A stretch of 64,000 nt of DNA from Panorpa germanica (lineage: Eukaryota; Arthropoda; Insecta; Mecoptera; Panorpidae), in the NCBI GenBank assembly GCA_963678705.1, contig OY783211.1, positions 19,668,603-19,732,602 of the forward strand, written 5' to 3'. Shown here piece by piece: positions 13,767-23,528 of the stretch. Below the pieces are notes generated by a model, which did not search any database, had not been told where the DNA came from, and was given only the letters and a program-made list of their open reading frames with translations. Position numbers and translations under genes: made by a program. Position 1 is the stretch's first letter, and every line of letters starts with the position of its first letter.

Positions 13767-14352
13767 AAACAGGACAACATGCCATTTAAATATCGTATTA
13801 AAGAATACACTGTACTACGTTTCGTTTACGTAAAATGTTATCGGCATTTAACATGTGCATACCGATTTATGTTTAGCGGGTTATATTTTGTGCATCACAT
13901 AAACTGTTGTTTAATTACTTTCTTATTCAACTTTTGTAAACCGACACACTCATCCGCAATACACAATAATATCTGAACAATGCACATTTATGCACATGCC
14001 TTAAAATGAGCCAGTTTTAATTGCAATTGTTATTAGTTCAAATTAATGACATCGATAAAGTTTTGTAATAATAGTTTCACATAAATTTTCGTTTGGGTGC
14101 CTCCTCTACAGCGTTGGGACTATTATTTCGTCTGTGAAATACAAAGATATTAAAGTTAGTTACAAGTGCTCGTTGACTTTTGTAGAACTTTGTCTGAAGT
14201 ATCCTAAACTCTTTCAGTTTATTGAAGCATGAAATTATGTTGTTTGGATACATATATTACAGTAAGAACTTCTTTATTTAGCTTTGTATGTTCGATAGTT
14301 TATACAGAGTTGCCTAGGAATATGGAACAAATGCAACTGCTTATTCTTACTC

Positions 14353-14356
<4 letters not shown>
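13767..14356. other. non-genic spacer
   Basis: AT-rich sequence between MITE copy C and a (TA)n tract. No gene or other repeat recognised. Confidence 0.5.

Positions 14357-14441
<85 letters not shown>
14357..14441. repeat. (TA)n microsatellite
   Basis: About 85 bases of alternating A and T. Confidence 0.95.
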
Positions 14442-14442
<1 letters not shown>

Positions 14443-15812
14443 GTGGGAACCAACAAAGGACTAGTATGGAGTGCAATTTATAACTTGTTTTACCTAAAGA
14501 TGGTTTCTTTTGGGGCGTTGCAAGCTGCTAGTATCTTACTTAATAAAGTACGTTTTCTAATGATAAAAGGATTGTTTTATTGAACATCTACCTAGTAATT
14601 AATAGCGTCCCTATCTCTGGTAATACGGTGAATATTTAAGTTTGACTGTTTAAAGACAATAGTGTTTCCAGGGTGCGGTCTTCCTAAAACTACAAGTTTG
14701 TTGCCAATCAAGTTATCAAATCGCATTACTGGTTACGGTTTTTTTTAAAGTTAACATAAGGGCGTATGTATATATATATATTTATATACGTACTTTATAC
14801 ATCAGTGCCGCTTTGTCGGTTTTGAGGCTAATTGACACATTTTCCCCACTATATGGCTTCCCCATTTTCCGCATGTTCCGCCACATGCTTTTGTTATCGA
14901 CAATATCTCCGGAGTGATATCTTAAACAGTTTTGGCAGTTTAAAGACAGATTCATAATAAAGAAAATTATATAAATTACATAAAATATAGTTAATATTTG
15001 AAACATAATAATTAGAAGCAGTTTTATCTAAAATTCTAAGAAATTGTTTAGAACTGTTTTTCAAACTGCAAAAAATGCATGTAGCAATTTGTTTGTAAAA
15101 CAATTAATTTGGAGAATTCGTCATGGAGCTGTGCATTTTGGGTAGGCAGCATGTTATCATAATATATTCTTGTCATGGTTTGTCTCTTTTTAACGAGAGA
15201 TTTTCTAGACCAAATGCATTTGTTTACTTAGTTTCTTATTTCTGTTAATCCGTGTAAACAAACAACCTTAACTATTACTGCAGCAAATAAGGTGTGTTGT
15301 ATGTACACAACTTTCTTTTCCCAAATGTATTTAACAATAACTATATGTGGTGGAATAGTGCGAGTTTTATATCATGTAATGTTTTTTTGCATTAATTTTG
15401 CTCTTATAGTACCGTCATTTATATTTATAGCACCTCAAGAATGTTTTTAAAATAATCAAAGTATTTTTGCGAACATATTACTGTAGATCATTTTCCCATT
15501 TCCTGTGCAAAGTTTTTTTTTAGCTTTTAAAAAACTATTACCGTAGATACTCGTAATGTAGCTCCTATCGTGACCTAGTCAATTGTTTGGTTTTCACATC
15601 TCCTGCTTGTCGATACTCATTTTAAGGCAGCATGGCATGAAATAGACACGAAACTAAATTTATCCAGTTCTAAAGATATATCGGCACAAGTAAAGCCTCG
15701 TGCTTAAAGCTTCTATCTCTCTTTTAGAAATATAAAAACCAATAAAAAAGAAAATATGTCTAAAGTACAACGAAATCAATATCTGCAGGAAATTGGAATG
15801 AGTTTCCTCGAC
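14442..15812. other. non-genic
   Basis: No gene recognised. Includes a short TA-rich run near 14,764-14,790. Small minus-strand frames at 14.8-15.1 kb have no domain. Confidence 0.5.
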
Positions 15813-15840
15813 GTCAGCGTCGGCATCGGCGTCGGCATCG
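15813..15840. repeat. GTCGGC hexamer array, site 2
   Basis: GTCAGC-GTCGGC-ATCGGC-GTCGGC-ATCG: the same hexamer as at 451-490 (complement) and 31,803-31,849. It ends 18 bases upstream of the orphan open frame. Confidence 0.65.
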
Positions 15841-15858
15841 TATATCCAGTAGCTGCAG

Positions 15859-16053
15859 TCACCCCTATTGGTGTCAGATCTAATAATTATACCTGAAAAT
15901 GATCCTAATTTGTGGGAGGAGAATTTCCGGATATCACCAGACGACGTAATAGAGTTTTTACCATGGGGAATTCATGAAAATAGTCCTGAGGCACTTCCGG
16001 AGATGGCTTTCTGGTTTTCCTATAAAGGCTGTGAGACGTCGTCTTTAATTTAG
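15859..16053 (+). CDS. orphan open frame, possible exon or element remnant
   Basis: A 64-codon frame opens right after an acceptor-like TAGCTGCAG (AG at 15,857-15,858) and ends at TAG 16,051-16,053. Composition is unlike the low-complexity frames around it: mixed acidic and aromatic residues, with segments such as PENDPNLWEENFRISPDD and FLPWGIHENSPEALPEM. There is no ATG at its start, so if real it would be an internal or terminal exon. I do not recognise the family. It could be a host exon of an unidentified plus-strand gene or a fragment of a transposase-like protein. No partner exon is seen nearby. Low certainty. Confidence 0.25.
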   Translation, partial: SPLLVSDLIIIPENDPNLWEENFRISPDDVIEFLPWGIHENSPEALPEMAFWFSYKGCETSSLI

Positions 16054-16432
16054 TGAGCATAGATTGACGTCAACTACATTTTATTTCAACTAAATTATTA
16101 TTACCTAAAAACTTTCGGCAAAATTTATAAGATTATAAAAATTCAATATAAAATATGTTCTTAAATTTGGCCTGGTAAACTAAAATAAAATATTAGTATT
16201 AAAGTGGAATTGAAAAAACTCTTAAACGGTCCATAAACATATGAATTATGCGCTTAATTTTTATTTTCTTTTGTTTTCATTGTTTCTTAGAGGTTTCACT
16301 TATTGTTGTTGGTCCTTATTCAAATATTTCTACATAAGAAAATAAGTAATGCTTCTCTTTCTGGCACTGTATCTACTTATAACTTTGTCTCAATATTTTG
16401 TTTTGTAAAGTCTAACATAAATTTAACGAACA
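16054..16432. other. non-genic spacer
   Basis: AT-rich, no gene or repeat recognised. Confidence 0.5.
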
Positions 16433-17066
16433 CAGTATGACACCGTATTTAAGCAACGGCGAATTCGGACGTAAATCGGCGGGTTGGATGAGTGACTACC
16501 ATTCTCTAAGCAAACCGATTGTGTGTGTCACAATACATACACACCATGTACCAATACGACAGTACTCCAAGCAACTTGTGTACCGTATTGGAGTTGTTTT
16601 GAACTAACATAATTTATCATGAGAGCAAACTTTTACTTTAATTTTTATCGATACACCATTCGAGACTTTAGCATTTATTATATATCTGAGTTCTGGTTGG
16701 TGTGAATTTTAATCGTATTAGTTCTATCGTATTTGTTTGGTGGTTTGTATAAACTGAAGCATGCTGAACATACTCGTTCACAAAGCGATGTCGCCGATAG
16801 ATCGCAAACGAAGCGGATTGAGGCGATACAACGAACGTTCTTAAGTATCCGCTCCAGTCTGAGGCGGCTGGTAGCATTTACAAAGGATCGGATAGGTTAG
16901 CGTTGTGGTGGTGGTAACGCTTGGATAAAATTCGCTGTTATATGGTTCTGATGTGATAGTTAGGTGCGGACCGTATTTGGACGGCTTTGTAGCTTGCAGT
17001 GTGCGAGGTCTCATTACATCTGCAGGGTTCGGATAGGTAAATTCGTCGAATTACGGTGTCATACTG
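16433..17066. mobile_element. TIR element (TGACACCGTA ends)
   Basis: A ~634-bp GC-richer island bounded by inverted ends: CAGTATGACACCGTA on the left and TACGGTGTCATACTG on the right, with weaker inverted similarity just inside (GGCGAATTC / AAATTCGTCG). If the element proper starts at TGACACC, the flanking dinucleotide is TA on both sides. The minus-strand open frame inside (16,668-16,877) shows no transposase motif, so this looks non-autonomous. Superfamily not assigned. Confidence 0.6.
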
Positions 17067-18715
17067 AGACAAGCCTTACAGATTATGAAGGATTTTCATC
17101 GCGAAACTGTTAGCTTACTGTTGAATTGTATCTATTACAAAAATATATTATAACAAGTCATAACTTTAGCCAACAATTTACACGTTTATTAATAACACTT
17201 ATCCATTACCATAGAATGTATTTACCTCTGTCGTTCCATCGCCTTATTCCAAGAGGCATCACTCCTTTATTCTTTATAATAATCATCCAAACAAAGCAAT
17301 AAAATATTTACTCCTTCCAAACGAACAATATGGTATAATAAATACAATAAGCCGTCTTCTCAATTCCCAAATTCCCCAAAGCATATAATGATAACTTCAA
17401 ACAACTTATAAATATCCTAACTTATTTACGCGCGTCTCTTTTGTTTAGTACATGTAATAGATTACACCAACGACCCCATTCCATAAACAAACCACCCAAC
17501 CACCCCCTAAAACCCCTTCCCACGTTCTTGGGTTAAGTGAATACCACACATTTCTGGAAGCACAATTTCGCATGTCTCAAAACAATTAAATATTTAATAA
17601 AGAGCGTCAGACGGCAAATCTCTTAAATAGAAGAACCTGGAGGAGCTGGGGAATCTGGAGAAGCTGGAGAAGCTGGCAGCTGAAAAACCGAAAGCTAAGA
17701 TATTAGTTCGGCTACGGAGATGTACTGCCATTTGACAAGAGATTCGTTTCATCATGAATAGGATTTACACGTGTTTAAAGGAATTATGGTTGACTAAAGG
17801 CATGCAGAGCCCATTGATATGGCATCAAAGATTTTGATAAGACGCACTGATATTTCAGAGGAATAATATATTAGGTTGAAAGCAACCAAATATTATGTAC
17901 CAAAATTAGTGTTGAAAAGATCAAATATATACAGAGGTAATATGCGAAAATATTAACTACATCGTAACCAGTGCTGTACTTACGAAGAGGCGCAGTTGTT
18001 TTTGGAGTCCTTGAATTAAAATTTGGAAACCTTTTCAAGAAAGTTTACACACTGAAGACTCGATGCTAGACAGATAAAACAATATGTACACATGCCACCA
18101 ATTAAGCCTGCCACCTGTCGCTAGTATACGCGCGCTCATATATTCTCCAAAAAATAAATCTTAGAATTAGCTTGTACATAAATTAAATATATATATATAT
18201 ATATATATAAATATATATTGTCTGAGCTTTAAATATTACGACAAGTGATGTGATTTTTAAATAAAAGATAGAAGCGTATCCCATATATATTTACCCTCCA
18301 TGCTCAGGTAAGTGCTTTGTGGCTTAAAGTCTAATCGATTACTTATTGACACTGACATTAAAGGTGACAGTATACAGATATCTCATTCTAACATTATCTA
18401 TATTTGTTAGTAAGAAAGAGATAGTCATATATCTAGAGCGTGTGAAAACATTAAAGGATGAGCAATAAGGATTATAAATGATTTTAATGACTTAAAAGCC
18501 TAATAACTAAACTGTTAGTAGTCTATTATTAATAATGACAACCTTTACAATCAAGGAAGTATTAAAATGTTCATTTTATACGTTTAAGGCTACGTAATGC
18601 GTATGGATTTTTCAGTCACTTTTTCTCGGTACTGAGATTAAGAAATATTCCCCATGTTCTCTAATGAATTTTGAGTGAAGCGAACCATGAAGTCATTTAC
18701 CGCCAATTTAATAGA
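17067..18715. other. non-genic
   Basis: No gene recognised; contains a short (TA)n run at 18,186-18,218 and a GGAGAAGCTGG-type mini-repeat near 17,637-17,680. Confidence 0.5.
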
Positions 18716-18815
18716 TACCTGCCTCAACCCCGTCACAAAGCAATGTCTGTTTTATATGTATATGATTTAAATTCAATAAATTAATTTGTAATTTCATTTC
18801 CAATTTTTAATTCCA
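18716..18815 (+). repeat. dispersed short repeat (pairs with 4,574-4,660)
   Basis: See the partner at 4,574-4,660; shared core CAAAGC.AT.TCTGTTTTAT followed by TTTAAATTCAATAAA. Family unknown. Confidence 0.45.
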
Positions 18816-19055
18816 TTTCTAAATTGAAATATTTGTCCTGATTAGAAATATATTTTTAATTAATTAATAAAATAATGTTTTTTTTTACAGATTTCTTGCC
18901 GAGGTTTGCAGCGTTCGTTTTGCTGTAGAAGACAATTCAATTTAGCAATTGATTATTGTGCAAGTGTCGCGTTTGCATAGACTTTGTGTAGTATAAAGTG
19001 GAAGTGTAGTGTAATGTAGTGTTTAGTGTAAGTGCAGTGTTAAACTATTTAAATC

Positions 19056-19269
19056 ATGAAAGATATAGCAGTTCTTGACCTCGCAGAAGATTTCGGAAAC
19101 GCATGGAGGCGTCCTGCTTTAGGATATCAAAAAAAGGTAATATTCTAAATTACCAAATCTCATATTTGGATGATTAAAATTTAATCATTTTTTATGGTAA
19201 TAAACTTATTGTAATTTTAACTATTTCTTCTTGTTGTTTCAGGCTCACATCAGGTTTCTACAGCTGTAA
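19056..19269 (+). CDS. candidate two-exon 35-residue peptide (unit 1)
   Basis: Read as spliced: exon 19,056-19,136 starts ATG in the context AAATCATGAAAG and encodes a peptide beginning MKDIAVLDLAEDFG. A donor AAG|GTAATA follows. The acceptor TTGTTTCAG leads into 19,243-19,269, which adds AHIRFLQL and a stop in frame, 35 residues in all. No signal peptide, membrane segment or known domain. The second unit (20,481-20,568 joined to 20,671) keeps the same splice borders but has AGG in place of ATG, so translation is not conserved. I therefore regard this as a hypothesis; a non-coding spliced transcript fits as well. The exon-like sequence upstream is rich in GTGTAGTGT words, resembling an insect 5' UTR. 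Confidence 0.25.
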
Positions 19270-20480
19270 CAATGAGTCCCAAGTAAGTGGAACTTATTTC
19301 TAAGCATGACCCACTAACTGAAAAATTACTTTACAGACGTCTTAACAATGTTTAATTTGAAAATTATTATTAATCTTAAAAGATATTGGAGTCTGTTTCA
19401 GATATGTGTTGGACGTCCAAGATTTCTTCAAGATGGATTTCTTTTGGATGCTGCTGCTTCATATTTAAAATTTAATTGCGGGTACCGAAGATGGCTGAGG
19501 AACGAATGAGACTAAAATGATAATCGTAGGTATAATCGTTTGTATCAATTTTAAATCGAATTTATTATCGGTAATATTATAGTTTTAATAAGGTTTATCA
19601 TTATTACAGATTTATTATTAAGATTCTAGTGCGGCCCTGTTGTTGTATACGAATTTCCGTACTTTTGGAGCAGCCTACCTGCATATGAGAAGTCATTTTG
19701 ATTTACTTTTCTAAAATAAATGTAAATATATAATTTCATATTTTATTAGTGCAGTGCAATTTGATTTACTTTAGAAAATATTATAATTTTAAAAAAGAAT
19801 TCTCTTTTTATTACAGATTTTTTTATCAGGGTAATATGGCCGTATGACTGCCTTTCGTTTCGTAGTAATGTGCCTTTTTTTTTCTCGTAACTTCATATGA
19901 CGTTTGGAAAAGTGGAACAGTTTTCGTCACATTACTAATGATCGAAGGTCAGGTATAAGGTCTCTGGTGCGTTCCTATTGTTCTAAAGGAATAACTGGAT
20001 TTTTGGAGCGGCCTAGCTGTCTTATGGGTAATATTTTTTAATTGTTTTTTAAAAATAAATGTAACTAGAACATTTCATAGTACGATTTGAACCTAGTTTA
20101 TAAAGTATTATAATTTGAAGGATATTTTTTATTTTTACAGATGTATTACCGGGTTTTGCAACGTCTTATTGTTGTAGAAAACAATTCAATTTAACAATTG
20201 ATTATTGTCCAAGTGTCGCGTTGCATAGACTTTGTGTAGTGTTTAGTGTAAGTGTAGTGTAATTATTTAAATCAGGACCTCGAAGAAAACATCGGGTGGT
20301 AGGACGTAACCATCTAATTATTAATTTCTTCATTTTCCATTTGAGTAGATTTAAAAAAGAAATTAACGAATTATCTTTTGTTCTGGACTCAAAATTAACA
20401 ATTGAATTGGATATGTGCAAGTGTCGTGTTTGCATAGACTTTGTGTAGTGCAGTGTTTAGTGAAAGTGCAGTGTAATTAT

Positions 20481-20710
20481 TTAAATCAGGAAGGATATTG
20501 CAGTTCCTGACCTCGCAGAAGATATCGACACGCAAGGAGGCGTCCGGCTTAAGGAATTTAAAAAAAAGGTAATATTTTAAATTAATTTCTTATTTCGATG
20601 ATAAAAATTTGAATTATTTTTACAGAAGTAAACGTATTGTAATCATAACGATATCTTTCTCTTGTTTCAGGCTCACATCAGGTTTCTACAGCTGTAACAA
20701 TGAGTCCCAA
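20481..20710 (+). pseudogene. second copy of the split locus, start codon absent
   Basis: Exon-like segment to 20,568 (AAG|GTAATA), intron-like 20,569-20,670 ending CTTGTTTCAG, and exon-like 20,671-20,710 ending before GTAAGTGG. The ATG of unit 1 is AGG here, and a one-base length difference partway along shifts the downstream frame relative to unit 1. Yet 20,671-20,735 differs from 19,243-19,307 at only one position that I can see, far less than the flanks. Either a non-coding function or gene conversion would explain this. Confidence 0.35.
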
Positions 20711-20945
20711 GTAAGTGGAACTTACTTCTAAGCATGGTTCTCCCCTCTAACTGCAAAATTACTTTACAGACGTCGAAATGATTTTGAATAGCCAAATGAT
20801 TATTAATCTTGAAAAAAATTGGAGTCTGTTTCAGAAATGTTGTGGACGTCCAAGATTTATTCAAGATTTTAAATGTTACCTGAGGATACTGGAAATGACT
20901 GAGGAACGAATGAAACTAAAATAAAGGTAATAATCCTAGGAATCA

Positions 20946-21549
20946 ATTTATAACTGATTTGTTTTTGTTAATATTATCACGTTAAGAAGGTGAATAATGT
21001 ACCATACAAATCGAAATGTTATCGAACCCAAATAGTGATATTAAAATTAATATATTTATTTCTCCCTTGTACGTATACCACTCTAATAATTGTTTATGTC
21101 AGCGTATATAGTATATATTCTTTCATTTTTGTAAGTATTATTTAGATATATTTTTAATTAATTAATTTAATTGCTTTAAACAAACTCATATAATAAATTT
21201 GTTTGAATTGCATCCGTTTTTTGTGGTTTACTTTTGAAATTCAGCTCTTTTATTCTCGTATATAAATAGATAAATTAATTTTATTTTAATTTAATTAAAA
21301 ATATATTATAAAAATAAATCTTTTATATAATATCTATATTTCAGAGTTGGAAAACCTGCGACCCTATAATAGTTTTATATTGCTTAGTTTGGTAAAGAAG
21401 AGTTATGTATAACGTAGGAATAAAATAAGCAAATTTTTTAAATAAGGAAACACATAAAAGTATGATTATATCTCTCTGATATGCCATGTTAATATAAAGA
21501 TGGCAAAAACGGTAAATAGATTTCCCACCCCTGGTCTGTCCGAAATGTA

Positions 21550-21627
<78 letters not shown>

Positions 21628-22868
21628 TTAAATATTTTCTCTCTGTATTAGATTATTCTTCATCATTTTCCCATTAACAATAATACAGCAAAAATTATCT
21701 CAAATATAATAACTGTCAAAAGCGTTGAAAAGATGTGTTGGAAGTAACTCCTCCCTCTTTACCCTTGACAGGATGTTAAAGGATATCTGTGACAGGTCCT
21801 GACATGAATTAAAAGGGTTTAAAATGCTCATTTGCTTCCAAAAAATATAATTATCTTTAATTATAATATATATTTAATAATAATATATTTCATTTCAAAG
21901 AATTATACTAGAATTTTTTAAACCATTCAGTAAAATAAAACTTCTCGTTGAAAATTTGTAGAAACATAAGTGGAAATGAAGTAATTAAAAGAAAATTAAG
22001 CGGGGAATGAACAAGTAATTGACAACAATGTGAATGGGCATTAATTATTATAGGTCTAGTTGGTTAGGACAAAAAGCGATGTAGAAGGTTTCTTTTTAGA
22101 AACTGTCAGGCGTACGGTACACCTATAAACGATTAATTAATGCGGTAAAAATGATTTAATTAACAACAAAGGAACAAACATTAGGTTAATTTTCAAAGGT
22201 ACGCTTTGAAAAAAAAATACATTTCAATAATATTTTTGTCGCATTGCATGAGTTTGCATTACTAGAACTCGATTTATAAGAGTCTCCTATATCTTATATT
22301 TAGTGTATCTACTTACATTACTTGTATTATATATTTACTTTTCCTGTTGTAATCACGTCAATTCTGTTTGAAACTAACTCTACACATCACAGAGATGACA
22401 AAGAGCAGAGAAGCTACGCGAATAAATCTAACGAATTTACTTATCGCTGAACAAACCTATGCAAATGTTGCATAATATTTACCGAGCACGGTGTGCCTTG
22501 CTAATTGCATACTAATTAGCGCTTGTAGTACAGGTAAACTAGACGTACTCGTATAACAAATCTAGTCAATTACGCTAGCAGTTCTTCACGAACGATGGCT
22601 GATGCCTGTACCTTTGAGTTGCGTATATTTTATGATTATTATGCCGTGAGAATTTGTAAGCTGGTATTATTTTAACGCCTAATGAGTATTAGTGCTCTTG
22701 TTTACAAGAATTTTTTACTTTTAAAACATAAATAAGGAATTCTGAGTTTCAAAAAAACATCCAGAGGACAAAGAAAACACCTCGATTTCAAAAACAAACA
22801 CTAGGTCAAAACTTAAAAAAAAAGTCATGTACTTTTAATTCGAGTAATTGTGTGTAAAGAACATCAAT
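20946..22868. other. non-genic, with (TA)n
   Basis: AT-rich with a (TA)n tract at 21,549-21,623. No gene or RNA gene recognised. Confidence 0.5.
21549..21623. repeat. (TA)n microsatellite
   Basis: About 75 bases of alternating T and A with a single C interruption near its start. Confidence 0.9.
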
Positions 22869-23528
22869 AATGGGCTTGTGCGATTTTTCAATTGTCGATT
22901 GATATTGATGTTAATAAATGTGTATTGGCGTGTCTATTTTATTAAATACCTAAATGTTGACTGAGATATAGCAATTAAAAATTTGAATTGTAGTTTTAGC
23001 GCTAGAGATGGTCGGCTATTTGTATGACGTGAAATGCATTGTATACATCAGTAATTTATTGAGTAGGTTAATGCTGTGGTACTGTTTTGTAGCTGTTGGT
23101 AGTCGAAATAATCAAGTCAAGTCAAAGAATAATAAGTTTTTATTTTATTTAACCTCGTTACGGCAGACATAATATTGAAATTTTATTGTTCCTCAAAATA
23201 GCTGTTAATAGTATTTGATATTTTGGTATATAAATACATATAGCAGAGATTTATGAGCTGTAAGGTTGGTAATCTGTAAACTTGTCAGAGTTCTGTCAAC
23301 AATCTCTTTTACGCTCTGTTTTATAAAAGAGACAACATGCACTTGGAATGTGTACAACGTTGAATCCCTTTAATAATTAAAGAGACAAAATGACTTTTTT
23401 AATTGTTAATATCTCTTAACATATAAGGAGTTATTAAAAAATAATTGAACATTTGAGGTTCTAGTAACCCACTTTATCAATATATAGGACACTTTTATAG
23501 AAATTAAGACATAGGACACAAGCCCATT
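22869..23528 (-). mobile_element. MITE, GGGCTTGTGTCC family, copy D
   Basis: Opposite orientation to copies A and C. Ends are AATGGGCTTGTG and TAGGACACAAGCCCATT. Relative to copy B it carries a short extra segment at about 23,280-23,335 containing an inverted pair (GTCTCTTTTATAAAA-like), possibly a small nested insertion. The left end lacks part of the subterminal sequence. Confidence 0.75.

Larger units (their letters stand above)
18890..20945 (+). repeat. tandemly repeated split-gene-like cluster
   Basis: Two main units (about 18,890-19,800 and 20,141-20,945) with a degenerate partial unit between them (about 19,811-20,140). Each unit start follows a T-rich tract ending ACAG (TTTTTTTACAG, TTTATTACAG, TTTTTACAG). 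Shared landmarks in order: GAAGACAATTCAATTTAGC / GAAAACAATTCAATTTAAC, TTGCATAGACTTTGTGTAGT, ATTTAAATCA, GACCTCGCAGAAGAT, AAAAAAAG|GTAATATT, TTGTTTCAG|GCTCACATCAGG, CCCAA|GTAAGTGG, ATTACTTTACAG|ACGTC, AGTCTGTTTCAG, GGACGTCCAAGATTT and GAGGAACGAATGA. The second unit also has an internal repeat of its first exon-like part (20,170-20,270 and 20,400-20,500). Arrangement and splice-like borders suggest a duplicated small multi-exon locus, coding or non-coding. Confidence 0.7.

Noticed and set aside
13357-13976. Chain of short plus-strand frames
   Set aside because: They fall within or at the edge of MITE copy C, whose relatives do not keep the frames.
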